This document shows positions 1 through 10,927 of a stretch of DNA of 64,000 nt, piece after piece. Under the pieces are notes generated by a model. That model was not told the DNA's origin and searched no databases. It saw only the letters and a program-made list of their open reading frames with translations. Made by a program: the position numbers and the translations under genes. The stretch covers positions 124,001 to 188,000 of the forward strand of contig BQMF02000282.1 in assembly GCA_027922465.2 (NCBI GenBank), read 5' to 3'. How positions within the stretch are numbered: position 1 is the stretch's first letter; every line of letters begins with the position of its first letter. The stretch comes from Turritopsis dohrnii (Eukaryota > Cnidaria > Hydrozoa > Anthoathecata > Oceaniidae).

Positions 1-27
1 AAGAAAAAGAGCTGTTGCACTGCTTCG

Positions 28-1104
28 ATGCCGATGTTTCTAAAGACCTGTACTGTAGGACGGTTATTTAGCAGATGGCTGCAAAGCCCAGGTGGAGGAG
101 CCAAATGTCATTCTCAAGCAGAACAATTAACAGCAAAAGTCTTAAAGTGTGTGAAATATTGTTGTGACGATGTCTCGACCGCCTGGGACGTACCGGAATG
201 TGTGGTAGACTATTGCGTTGGATGCGTTACTTTGCTCTCGGATTTCGTTGACTACTTGCAGAACACATGGAACGTTGGCCGTTCCGGAATTATCGGCTAC
301 ATGCACGCAATATCTCACATGCTGGATTACAGAAGAAGCAATGGCATTAATGCTGAAAATATACCCGTATTCATTGCCGCAGAGATCTACTTGGATACGG
401 TAAAGAAATGCTTAGCAAAGAAAATGAGAATAGAATGGAATACAGTGTTGAGTATGGAATATCTTACGAGTATCAACTGTTGGGCGACCCTAGAAGATAT
501 GCAAAACGTCATTCCATTTCATGCCGAAAAGTTTTCGCAGATCATTCTTAATGCTAGTCACGGAACAGCAATTATTCCTGCACACGATTTATCGTTTTGT
601 ACTTCCTTTGTGGTTGCTGTGCTTTTCTTAATGGTAAAGGCGAGTCGTCCTATGACCAATCAGTATTTAACAGTGGCAATGGTACGTGAACTGGGATGCG
701 AAGGTGGGATTATCGACCAGACCAGATTTAAGACAAATTACAAGTACGGATTTGAGACTCTCATAATAACAAAACGGGTCGTTGACATTCTAAATGGATA
801 CACAGCTTGTATAAGGACTCGATTAAATCCCGTTTGCGACTATTTGCTAATAACAAAGAATGGTACGCAATTGAAACAATTAACTGACATATTTGGCAGA
901 ATTGTATACCAGGTCATAGGAAAGCACATTAATCCAACCCGATACAGGCAGATTATCAAAACAGAAGGTTTATCCAAACTTACCGAAAGTGAACAAGCGG
1001 CTCTATCTCGCGATCAAAAACATACGTCGCACGTAGCTCAAATACACTATCAAAAGCTTCAATCAGCCGAAGTTGCACGTCAAGGACAACAGTGTATGGA
1101 ATAA
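28..1104 (+). CDS. Crypton-like tyrosine recombinase, catalytic part
   Basis: The predicted 358-residue protein has the layout of a tyrosine recombinase. An N-terminal alpha-helical DNA-binding region (about residues 50-130) precedes a catalytic region with candidate Arg207 (in SRPM), Arg305 (in HINPTR), His335 and nucleophile Tyr341 (in QIHYQK). Such enzymes cut and rejoin DNA through a phosphotyrosine link and would move or circularise the element. The frame is open to the window edge, so the true start may lie further left; the Met at 28 is only the first one visible. The frame stops at TAA (1102-1104), but a Myb-like domain continues in the same frame, so the stop looks like a mutation in a longer fusion protein. 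The family assignment is from motif order, not from a search. Confidence 0.68.
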   Translation: MPMFLKTCTVGRLFSRWLQSPGGGAKCHSQAEQLTAKVLKCVKYCCDDVSTAWDVPECVVDYCVGCVTLLSDFVDYLQNTWNVGRSGIIGYMHAISHMLDYRRSNGINAENIPVFIAAEIYLDTVKKCLAKKMRIEWNTVLSMEYLTSINCWATLEDMQNVIPFHAEKFSQIILNASHGTAIIPAHDLSFCTSFVVAVLFLMVKASRPMTNQYLTVAMVRELGCEGGIIDQTRFKTNYKYGFETLIITKRVVDILNGYTACIRTRLNPVCDYLLITKNGTQLKQLTDIFGRIVYQVIGKHINPTRYRQIIKTEGLSKLTESEQAALSRDQKHTSHVAQIHYQKLQSAEVARQGQQCME

Positions 1105-1432
1105 TTGCTGGGGTTACCAAACGACGGTTTGAACAAACATTTGACAGTATCGACAATCAACGAATCGCACAATAGAGTTGACGATCAAAGCATTGAATTT
1201 CAAAGTTTGGCCGCACATTCTCGTGGTGATGTTACAACGAGAAAGCAGAAACCAACAGAAGGACGCATTGAAACCGTTTCAAAACGACAGAGCAAGGTTT
1301 CGTTTTCGTCTAAAGAAGATTCGTTTCTATCGTACGGCATCAAGAAACACGGAATTGGTAAATGGACGGCAATATTGCGAGATCCAGAGTACAGCTTTTA
1401 TTGTTCACGGAAACCGAGACATTGATGATTAG
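1105..1432 (+). pseudogene. Myb/SANT (TRF-like) C-terminal domain of the recombinase
   Basis: This stretch continues the recombinase frame after a single TAA. At about 1294-1400 it encodes a Myb/SANT-like helix set with the signature SKEDSFLSYGIKKHGIGKW, close in style to telobox Myb domains. The third helix appears cut: the frame reaches a stop at 1423-1425, while the overlapping plus-strand frame reads RDIDD before stopping at 1432, which suggests a small indel. A sequence-specific DNA-binding role, perhaps on the iterons just downstream, is inference. The stop and the indel make this copy unlikely to express the full fusion. Confidence 0.55.
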
Positions 1433-1516
1433 AGCTAAGACGATAAAGTTGATTTGATTTTCATTGTTGGCATTTATTGATTTATTAACCATGTAAGAAA
1501 TTGAAGCAAGAGGTTT

Positions 1517-1991
1517 TTGGTCCTTTTCGTTTCTGCTAGAGGTAACATGTTCTTCAAATTCAAGAGGTGTACGTACACCAAAGACCTGCAAATAACATCA
1601 AAACACAGCTTAAACGAGCACGAGAAGGATGTTTTAAATGACATGATAAAGACACACGAACTAAAGCCTGGCATCACGTTTAGATTTACCGAATTGGAAA
1701 ATTGTACGGATATAATGGCGAAACTGTCAATGCTAAGAAAGCAAGACTGCCTTAAGCTGTTTTTACATAGAGACACAACATTTGTTATTGTCATTAGATC
1801 AAGGCAAAACAGTTGTAGAAAATTATTTGGAAACAAATACAAAGATAGTACGTAAACAAGGACTTATTAAAATCCCCACTGCCCCACTTTCCATCTCCAA
1901 TAATATTGTCTTCTACTCTCAAGCTTGTCATTCTTCCTTTGTTAGAAAGACTCTATTGGCTTTCAAATCATTTGATTTTACTTACATGTAG
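1517..1991 (+). pseudogene. unknown ORF, one frameshift, downstream of the recombinase
   Basis: Two overlapping plus-strand frames (1517-1855 and 1782-1991) look like one coding sequence broken near 1785. The first frame reads as a compact charged protein (KDLQITSKHSLNEHEKDVL and onward). The second continues with LDQGKTVVENYLETNTK. The composition is protein-like and unlike the non-coding DNA nearby. I do not recognise the family. Its place between the recombinase and the iteron array suggests a third gene of the same element, but it could be an exon of the recombinase transcript. Confidence 0.38.
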
Positions 1992-2378
1992 TTACACGTT
2001 GTTACATCTAGTTACATGTTGTTAAAGTTCCAGAGAAAGGAAAAGTTCAATCTACGTCACTTCTTTTTACTGACGTCATTTGACTCCAGAATCAGCTGAT
2101 ATCAGTTACATTTAGTTACATCTTGTTACAGTTCTACAGAATGGAAAAGTTCAATCTAAGTCACTTCTTCTACTGACGTCATTTGACTCCCAAATCAGCT
2201 GATATTAGTTACATGTAGTTACACCTTGTTACATCTAGTTACATCTTGTTACAGTTCTACAGAATGGAAAAGTTCAATCTACGTCACTTCTTCTACTGAC
2301 GTCATTTGACTCCAGAATCAGGTGATATTAGTTACAGGCAGTTACACCTTGTTACATTTAGTTACATCTTGTTACATG
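1982..2378 (+). repeat. GTTACA iteron blocks with CRE palindromes, left half
   Basis: Four blocks of GTTACANNNN repeated at an exact 10-bp step occur at about 1982-2031, 2105-2132, 2208-2262 and 2331-2378. They alternate with a conserved spacer containing a perfect TGACGTCA palindrome (2071, 2174, 2297) and usually CAGCTG (the third spacer has one change). The overall repeat unit is about 103-123 bp. The 10-bp step puts every GTTACA on one face of the helix. This looks like an enhancer or a replication origin with iterons; neither role is shown. Confidence 0.85.
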
Positions 2379-2387
2379 CTTTTTACC

Positions 2388-2393
2388 AATAAA
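2388..2393 (+). terminator. possible AATAAA polyadenylation signal
   Basis: AATAAA lies between the two iteron halves on the plus strand, downstream of the recombinase and of the unknown ORF. It could end their transcript, but an isolated hexamer in AT-rich DNA is weak evidence. Confidence 0.25.
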
Positions 2394-2454
2394 GCATACA
2401 ATTGCTTCATTCCCGGCTATGTCGTCATTTGCGAGATCTCAGCTGACCTTTGCA

Positions 2455-2716
2455 TCAGCTGACAATCCGATGTTGCAATGACGTCACAAAAAGTGACGTA
2501 ATGCGTCACTTTACTCTCTCAGAACTTGTAACAAGGTGTAACAACATGTAACAACATGTAACAACGTGTAACTAGAAACAGCTGACAATCCGATGTTGCA
2601 ATGACGTCACATAAAATGACGTAATGCGTCACTTTACTCTCTCAGAAATTGTAACAAGGTGTAACAACATGTAACAGCATGTAACAACGTGTAACTATCT
2701 GCAACATGTAAGTGAA
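2455..2716 (-). repeat. TGTAAC iteron blocks with CRE palindromes, right half (inverted)
   Basis: Two direct repeats of 123 bp (by the spacing of TGACGTCA at 2479 and 2602) carry CAGCTGACAATCCGATG, TGACGTCA, a second TGACGT and GCGTCAC, then four to five TGTAACAANN units at a 10-bp step. These are the same iterons as in the left half but on the other strand, so the whole region is a large imperfect inverted arrangement centred near 2.45 kb. It lies at the 3' ends of two converging genes, which fits an origin better than a simple promoter. Confidence 0.85.
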
Positions 2717-2845
2717 ATCAGCTGATATTTCAAGTGATGTCTATAGCAACGGGAATTTTTCCAAATGTAAGGGCGTGTAGACATAACTGTCAAATAGTTG
2801 CGGCTGTTTTTAATGAAATTGAAACATAACACTAAACGTTTTTGT

Positions 2846-5734
2846 TTACTCTTCATCACTACTGATTACAATAGTGTCTGTTACATTATTCACAGATGCG
2901 AAGCGCTGTAGAGTTTCGGTGCTCGGCTTGACGTCTTCACACATCTCGTTTTGTTTCGATCGCTTCGGTGACAAATCGTTACCGTCACCACACAACTTAC
3001 GTTTGGTTGCCTCTACGACTTCAATCGCTCCTTCGTCCGACGACAAAACTTCTGTAGTCCCGAAACATGCCTGATATGCGACATCTTCATCGTTTTCGCC
3101 ACAGTTGTCGCCATTAGACGTACTTGCGTCAACCGTATCGATAAAAGACTCTCTAAACTGGGCCATTGAGAACCAGTTTCGTTCCATGGCATTCAGGTAC
3201 AACCATGCGTCGTAAACTGAATCAGCGCCCACCCATCCCGAGCGATGTCGCATGAGAAATGCTTTTCTCGTGGCTGCGCTGATCGGTACGTCGCAAAGGT
3301 TTCTCTTCGATAGATCGTATACTTTTTGTTGGTATTGCTCATCTGGAAAGACCGACTCGCAGTCGAAATCCGGCGTTGTAAACGTTAGCTCCTCGTATAG
3401 AATACCTTCGGTTCTATCTGCTTCAAGTACGGCATGGTTGACGGCTGACTGAGGCACAGTCGCATCGACTAGTTCTTCGTCAGACTCAAACCGACTGATT
3501 TGCAAGAAGCTGATCGAGCTATTGTCATCAAATAATAATTGACGGCAGTTGAAATCAAAGTCGTTGTATACGGAACCTTCGCCATTTGCAGAAGTGGGAC
3601 AGCCATTTTCAAATATCGACTTACGGCGTATTTGGTGGGACACATAATGGAAGACGTCCATGCAGTGTGTTCGTAACCAGGCTAGTAAAATGATGAGAGA
3701 AATCCAGTTGTTAACATACACATATCAATGTTTGATAAAAAACTAAAAGTTGGCATTACCACTTATTGTAGCATTTTTCTTCGGCAGAGGTTTTGTGCTA
3801 AATACACACAACCGATTTCTAATCGCCTGGCCATCTCTTCCATCTCCAAAGTCAGGGTACTCGTTTGTGGTAATGAAAAAGCCACTGTTGTATTTGAATT
3901 GGAACGAGTCTTTGTGTTTCCTCGACACTGCCATTAACCCACCTGCAAATAAAACTCAACAGTGATAAATTAACGCAAAGATGGTACCATTAAAAAATGC
4001 AGGTATAAGTAAACGGTTAACCTTGTAGTACTCTTTTGGAATTTTCGCAGCTGAGAGAATCGCTGGTCCACTCGTCCATTAACACGATCTGTGTGTTCTC
4101 GTTGATGTTAGCAGCAGAGAAGCGTCCATCGGCTACAACGGTAGCGATATACTTTGACGGTATAATTCCTGAACGCGAAAGTCACAAAGTTAAGTGCAAC
4201 TCATAAACTAGATGTTGAACAAGAGTGTCGTACCTTGAAAGGGAGAAAACCAGCTTGTCTTTCCACTGTCGGATGGACCTACCAGCACCAGCTTCGATTC
4301 TTTTACAGGAAATTGTTGATGGCACAACACTTGGTAATACTTCTTATAGAACATTATGCGAATCTTTTCATCAGGAAAACTATTTTCAATTCCTAAAACC
4401 AATGTGACAAAGTTAATTCCAAATGTCAACACTTACTCAAAGAAAAACATGGTACACTAACCTTCCACAAAATGTTTCGGATAGGGAACGTTGCCGGTAT
4501 ATTTGTATTTCACAATAGCCCGTGGTGATCCTGCCATTTTCGGATGTCGTTGAAACCCCTTTCGCTTGATATTGAAAAAGTACCCGTTCAGAACTTCAAT
4601 GAAATTGTAGTCAATGACCATTGGCGTAATGGCTCGGCAAGCTGGCTCTGACAGAAGACCAGTAACTTGGTTGATGTATGGAGCAACTACATCAGCAAAT
4701 ACAACATCTCCCAGCAGACTTAGCAAAAACTCTTTCACTGGGCTACAGTAGATGAATGTTTTTGTTGCTTCAGGTGGTTTTTTGTAGATGCCATCATTAC
4801 ATATGTTGTACCCTTTCTCCGACATCACACGCCGAATCACGTCAATGGCCTGACCGATTTTTGATCGAGGCCGATCGGGTATCGACAATTCACCAGCGCC
4901 TGTAAATAAAATCACATGTGCAATTTTATCATTTCACTATTTTCCACTAAGAACTAATGGTAAAGTTACGACATACCGTGAAACTTTTCATTGATGACCT
5001 GCAACGAGATACCGGTAAATTTGATTTTTTCGACGGCGTTAAGAACAACTTCACGTACGCAGTCATCAAGCGTGGACAGCAAATATAATTGCACTGGTTT
5101 GACTGTATCTTCTTCCACAGCCACGAATTCATTTCGTAACACTCCTCTTGAGCGACACTCCTGACTAGACGCGTTTTACTGAGAACAAGTGCTTGCAGAG
5201 CCTCCTGACACTTGTGGTCTTTCAATGTGATGTACAGGCTACTTGCATATGCATCTTCAGCTGATTGATTACTTTCACCTATATGGATATAAACAAAGTG
5301 GAAAAGCAATTTGACTTCTTGAAAGGGACATTTACGAAGTGACTGTTTAATATTTCTCAACGTAACAAACCTCTTCCTCTCACAATCTTGCAAGAACTGA
5401 CATCTAAGCCAGCTGTCAAAAGCTTTTGAACTATCTTATCTTCGACCACAGTACCACTGATTTCTGGCCAGTCAAATACGATCCAGAAAGAAAACCCAGG
5501 ATCGAAAGATCGATTTGATGCATCACTATTCCGATTTTCCAGCGCGGTAACACAACTAAAAAACGCTACAATCTGCGGTACCGATTTTAAAATCTTCTGT
5601 AGTTGTTCTCGCTTTCCCCACAATCTATGAAAAGCATCTTCGCACTTCCAGCGACAACGCGGTATTTTAAAGCGAATGGAGACACAATAAAAATACTTAA
5701 CGCCCTTTTTAAAGGCTCTTCTCGCAAAGAAAGA
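2846..5734 (-). CDS. spliced superfamily 3 (parvovirus NS1-like) helicase
   Basis: Seven minus-strand exons can be read: about 5371-5734, 4977-5278, 4462-4899, 4234-4392, 4022-4168, 3760-3942 and 2846-3681. They are separated by six introns of 65-92 bp, each GT-AG, with frames that fit at most joins. The helicase core has Walker A GPSDSGKT (exon four), Walker B QIVLMDEW (exon five) and the SF3 motif C region FFITTNEYP followed by an RNR arginine element (exon six). The last exon adds an acidic C-terminal tail ending in TIVISSDEE, a classic SUMO-interaction motif. SF3 helicases unwind origins for small DNA viruses and some transposons, which fits the neighbouring iterons. The first exon is uncertain, and the frame changes inside exon 4977-5278 (near 5150), so this copy may carry a frameshift or an unseen intron. 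The start is not established. Confidence 0.72.
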
Positions 5735-6725
5735 TTACCTTTAAAACTAGCAGTATCCATTTTTGTTCCTTCATTTAGATGTTTTATGTACAGTGAGAGG
5801 AACACATTTTTTCTTATACGGTTATTATTATTATAAGATGATGTAAAATGAAAAGTGAATTTAAAGTCAAAGTTAGTACATGTGGTAGAACACTTGCTTT
5901 ACCAGTTAAAAAAAATGATTTCTTTTCTCTTTTGATTAGATTGATTAGCAAAATATGCTTACCTCTAACTGTGATTGGGTAACAAGTTTTTTTACTTAAC
6001 CGTGCTTAAAGGTACTTGCAAGTAAAAATCAACTTCTCGTGTAAAGATGAAAAAGCAGTGGTTATGATCAAAGATGCGTGGAAAATAATCTTTGAACTTA
6101 TTATTTTCGATGGGGAATATATGCCAAGGATAACAGGTACAGCGGATTCTTATGGACATATTTGTTCATTGATACAGCTATTTGTAATATGTCATCACAG
6201 CTGCCATACAGTCCATTATATTTCACTATATTTTGATAAACATCTTCTTTTAAGCACCATTAGATTCACACTTAATAAATTTAAAGATATATTAATCATT
6301 TCATTGAGAATCAAGCTGAGAAATTCTATCCTGACCAATCTATTCCAATTTAATGAAGTGGAAAGTAAATTTTATGCAATACTAACACTATATCTTCTTT
6401 TTTATTTTCCTTCTAAGAAGGGTACTATCGCAACTGACGAAGCTTTTATTAGGATGATTTAGTAATGATAAATAATTACTTTTCATATAAAAATAAAAGG
6501 ACATCCCGCATTTGACAAGATTCAAGTCTTCAATAATATGGCTAGATTTGTTTGGTGTAAATTATTCTTCGTAGATCGATGCGTTCATTCATTTGATCCT
6601 TTCTTACAAATAAATTGCAGCTGCAAATTTGGACCACCGCCATCCACCTGAAGTGCATATCAATGAAGGAGATATCATGGTCAATGACAATGACGAAGAA
6701 AAAACCGGTGTCACAGTAAATTTTA
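5735..6725. other. stretch upstream of the helicase, no supported gene
   Basis: AT-rich DNA. A plus-strand ORF of 148 codons (6016-6462) and a minus-strand ORF of 70 codons (6542-6754) exist. Neither shows a motif, nor splice sites that join clearly to the helicase. The minus-strand one could be a first helicase exon, but I cannot support it. Confidence 0.4.
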
Positions 6726-6872
6726 ACTCCCCTAAATAATGACTCCCCAGTCATAATAAACTAGTTTATAGTGACTCCCCCATTAAAAATAAACTAGTTT
6801 ATAGTGACTCCCCCATCAAAATAAAGTAGTTAATTATAACTCCCTAGTTAATATAAACTAGAGTTAACATTT
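6726..6872. repeat. short tandem repeat with AACTAGTTTATAGTGACTCC core
   Basis: Three to four units of about 32-34 bp contain AACTAGTTTATAGTGACTCC, decaying towards 6870. The unit contains the palindrome AAACTAGTTT. It sits just outside the left end of the Polinton, so it belongs to the flanking DNA, possibly to the recombinase/helicase element. Confidence 0.75.
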
Positions 6873-6913
6873 TCTAGGAAATCTTCACTCCCTTGGTTTA
6901 AAATGACTTCCCT

Positions 6914-7695
6914 CTAGAGATAGGAAATTGCGGATGCTAGCGCAGAAATGTATCCCTCCTAATTATCAACGAGAATCCTTGTTAATTATTTTCTACTAAA
7001 CATAAAGTATTAACGTGGGAAATCATATGATTTCGGGTATTTGCCTACATAAAGTTTAGTTAATAAATATTATGGGTTTACCCTGATATTATTATTATCA
7101 ACACAAACTACTCAGAAATGTAAACAATTAAATATCTCATAAAAATGTCCAGGGGAAATCCCCAATTGTAGTAATAAGCAGTTTGTAGTAGTTTAAACTT
7201 TATAACATAAATGAGCTAACAATACTCATAACACACAGATCAGCGTAGTCTAGGAGATAAGAACGCTAACTTGCACCAACAAGGTCGTGTGTTCGAACCC
7301 CACGCAGTTCGTCTGAGAGGAAATATATATACTTCGGCGGTTGTAGATCTCTCATGTTCTGGTTGTGAAACTTGCATGAGTGCGCACTTCCCAGCAGTTG
7401 AGTTGAATATATCGCGGAATGGTTAGCATTGCGTCTGGGTGATTTACCACTGTCATGTTTCTCTGGTCCATAGAGACAGTCAGGTTACCGTCATTTCGAT
7501 CGAAATTCAGCAAAACGTCAGGGCTTAGGAGTGTCAGCATGTATCCACAATGCCGGCTATAATTGCAAACTACATGCGCTGATCAGCGAAATATATACCA
7601 TATACTAAACATCGTGGTTATCGCTAAAATCAAAGCAATTTTTTCTTCTTCGTGAGATGGGAGTGAATTTGTTTGACTCACTCTTTTGTGAACAT
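6914..7695 (+). repeat. Polinton left terminal inverted repeat
   Basis: The reverse complement matches 20440-21368 through CTAGAGATAGGAAA at the outer end, a tRNA-like block, and AGCGATAACCACGATG near the inner end. Identity is high but with many substitutions, so the element is old. The inner 117 bases or so match the 3' coding end of the ORF at 19399, leaving an orphan coding tail here. Confidence 0.9.
7238..7310 (+). other. tRNA-like sequence in the left TIR
   Basis: Within the terminal repeat there is a tRNA-like unit: an A-box-like GTCTAGGAGAT and a B-box TGTTCGAACCC. GATCAGCG at the 5' side pairs with CGCAGTTC at the 3' side at six of eight positions. The anticodon arm is not canonical, so a working tRNA is unlikely. 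It could act as an internal RNA polymerase III promoter. Confidence 0.55.
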
Positions 7696-7756
7696 CCTTA
7701 TGTGAACTTTTATTTTTTGTTTGTTTGATTTTTTTGGTTTTTTTACCTCTTACCTC

Positions 7757-10700
7757 TTACCTCTTTGTTATCTTATGCATGCTTATAGTGTCCTCTGGCG
7801 TTTGTGGTAATATCATCTTTTGCAATAATTCTTTTGTCTCATCCGCATTAAGAGCGAGTTTGTTTGTTTTTATAGTGTGGACATCATGCTTAATCGATTG
7901 GAAGGTAATCTGTTCCCTGTAAATGTTCTTACCATCGAACAAGCATCTCTTGTAATCATCAAACCCCATGGTCTTCTTTACTACACACTTTTTGACTCCT
8001 TTACACTTCTTGTCTTCTTTTCCATCTAGCTGTTTATATGCATAAGTCTTTGCTCTTAGAGCAACAAACTCTGTCATTATCTTACCACCCAACTCATCTT
8101 TCATTAGACCAATGACTTTCTTATTCAAACCTATGGGAAAAGGTCTGTTATCTTTCTCATCGTACGCTGAAGTGTCGAATCTCAAAGCTACATCATCGGC
8201 GATATCTTTGTAAAAGTCGTCGGTTTTGATGTGATAGACAAAGCTGTCTGTATCCACATAGCAGAGCTTTAGATTGTCACCATATTTTGGTCTCATATAG
8301 TCGTAGTGAAACTCATACATAACTATCTTTGATAAATCAAGAACTGCAGGTCCCAGATAGATTGGCTTGTTCAATATGAGTTTGATCTTTTGCATTTCAG
8401 CAGCCATCAAATGTTCACTGAAAGAGATACTACCCTTGAAGTTAGTATTCATCACCAGCTTCTCATATTGTTCTCTCTTGGTAGCCAAGCGTATGTCTTT
8501 ATGCTTACGTTGATTCTCCATAGTTTTACCAAAGACTGAATTGTTCATGAGCTTGAAAAAGTCCTTTTCAAAGTCATTCTTTGATTTGGTACGCAAATTG
8601 GTGTTGAAATCGATGTACGGCTTCAACCATGCGCTTTGCTTAAATCTCAGTACTCTATGAACCTTCTCAAGAACAAGACCATGCTTCAGCGCTTGATCAA
8701 GTGCACGGATATGAATAGTATAGTTCTTCTTGTCTGAAAGACATGGAGTTAGCTTTTCTACACCATTGATCTTCTTTCGCTCAGGCATAAACGGAAGATC
8801 GTTATGTGAATCATGAAGCTCCTGAGGATAGTTCACATCAACTTCAAGAAGATAACCATATTTACTGTCTTTCTCAGCCAACTTTGAAATGAATTCAGCG
8901 GTAAATTTATTAGCATCTACCCACTTCAAATTCCCTGTCGGTAGCTTCTGAATCATAGCCCATCCATATAGATTATTTGCATCAAGATATTGGAGATAGC
9001 TACTTTCTTCAGTCTATTATTCAGTCTTTCTTCAGTATATCCGCTCAGATTGTGAAAGACGATCGGGATGTATTTAGGCACTTTATAACGAAGATTACAA
9101 GACTGATGTGCAGCTCCACGAAATTTTCCAGTAAAATGACAGTGATCCCTAACCTTAATGTTATCTTTTTCAAATTCTTTCATACATATGTGACACTTAT
9201 CGGAATCGGTAAATCCCTGTTCCTCTTCATATGTGAGGTCTTGCATTCTCTGTTTAGGAAACATATTGTATAGCCTTTTCACTTCACCTACCGCATGATC
9301 CACAAAACGTAAAACACAGTCTTCACCACGATAAAGCGTTAGAGGGTCTAAAACTTCACCATGAGCAAATTTGCTATAACAACAGAAGCCTGTGGGGATA
9401 TGTATACCAACCTTTTCAGTGGATGATCCACTAACGCTACGCGGTTCTTCACAAACCTCTTTTGACAAAGCTTCGAAATCAGCATACATTATGAAAGGAG
9501 CTTTGAGCTGGTACTGACCATCATAAAAAATTTAACTTTGCTACCCTCATTTGGCATCTCAATCTTAGCAGCATCGTTATTCTTGCAATATTCAAAGTGT
9601 TCATCTCGTGTTTCCTCACTTGAGAATCCATTGAGACAATTCAAGCAATAATGTTCTTTATTTTTGTGCTTCGAATTGACCTTACTCAAGACACCACTCA
9701 AGTTCTTTACAGCTATATAATGTCTCTTTCCTCTTCAAATAGTAAAAACAAAACAACCGTTTCTTTGCGATCAAGATGCTTCGACTTACGACACATATAC
9801 ATACCTTCTGTCACATCTTTTGTCAAAACATGCACAGCGATATCAGGGTTCCTCCTCTCAAACAAATCTATTTTATTTAGCGCCATTGGAAACGATAAAC
9901 CGTCCCAATTATATCAATCAACGTGTTTCTTGAGATTCGTTATCCTTTGTGGATCTTTCTTAATCTTATCATGATTGAGAGCTGCGATAACAGCCCATTT
10001 GAAGCACTTTTCATCATCTTCGTTTTTAGGATTGATTATCGAATACTTGCCGCTAAAATTCTTAGGTAGCGGCAAGTAAGAGCTGCCTCTCGTTAATTTT
10101 AGCTTGTGAAAGTCTACATCAATATTTAAAATTTTATCGATAACAAAGCCGGATTGAGGTAACGCAGGGTTTTCAATCTGCTCCATTATCTTTTTGAACA
10201 TCTTATTAACAACATCAGATATATCGCTTTCATTGTAAATTGTTTTCATATTGCTATTGAACGCCTTATCAACATAGATTGTCGCTTCAGGATTGGATAA
10301 ATCCTCCTTTCTCCATTTGAACCACACAGTTGCTTGAATTTTTATTGATTTTTTGTTTTTGAGTTCCCTCATAATCAGATTACTTAAAATGGGTCGAACC
10401 TTTTCGAGAAACAAATCAACGTCCTTTTTTCCATCTGAGTTTATCTTGAACCTTTTGTAAGAACCATCAAACGCCGTTTCAATGGGGACAAACGCTTTTG
10501 GTTTCACTAATTTTTCATCTTTTTCATCATCCTTCTTGTAGAGATTAAGAATCTTCTTCTTCATCTCTCTGTAAGCGCTACTCACTTTCTCACGAATAGG
10601 TTTAGCTGTATGATTTATCAACCACTCCTTCAACTCTTTCAACTTACTTTTTACCTGAGGTCTATTTTTTGCCATTTCTTGCTGCTCAAACAAATCCATG

Positions 10701-10927
10701 TCTTGTCGGTTAGGAATAATTGTAACAGGTCGGACCGGTTTGAACTGTCTAGTAGATATTGGTGGTGGAATAGGTTGGTCATTCCTCGTTGATTTTGGTG
10801 TAGACAAACGAGCTGGTGAGCCAGCTAATAATTCAATGAGCTCAGCCTTTCTTAGTTTCGCGTAGCCCCGTAGGCCGCGTTCTCTTGCGAGAGCTTTTAA
10901 TTCAACAACAGTATTTCGTGAAGTCAT
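7757..10927 (-). pseudogene. Polinton family B DNA polymerase, broken and internally deleted
   Basis: From the N-terminus (10927) there is a SAP-like helix pair (first 35 residues), a conserved Polinton N-terminal region, a C2H2-like finger (YCLNCL...HFEYC), the exonuclease I motif YADFEAL, and a Polinton-specific HCHFTGKFRGAAH finger. Motif A (LDANNLYGWA), motif B (NNSVFGKTMEN) and motif C (YVDTDSF, residues 233-239 of the last ORF) follow. Breaks: an in-frame TGA near 9914, a frameshift near 9725, a slip in a T run near 9525, and near 8955-9010 a jump from the HNLSGY motif almost directly to motif A. Other Polinton polymerases carry a few hundred residues there, including exonuclease and TPR1 parts. 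The enzyme would replicate the element with protein priming; this copy is dead. Confidence 0.92.

Noticed and set aside
1982..2716. CRISPR array
   Set aside because: Spacing of 10 bp and conserved spacers are not a CRISPR pattern, and the context is eukaryotic.
6016..6462. Plus-strand ORF of 148 codons
   Set aside because: AT-rich, Ile/Leu/Phe-heavy, no motif; could occur by chance in this composition.
6542..6754. Minus-strand ORF as first exon of the helicase
   Set aside because: No clear splice link to the 5371-5734 exon, and the end overlaps the tandem repeat; left open but not annotated.
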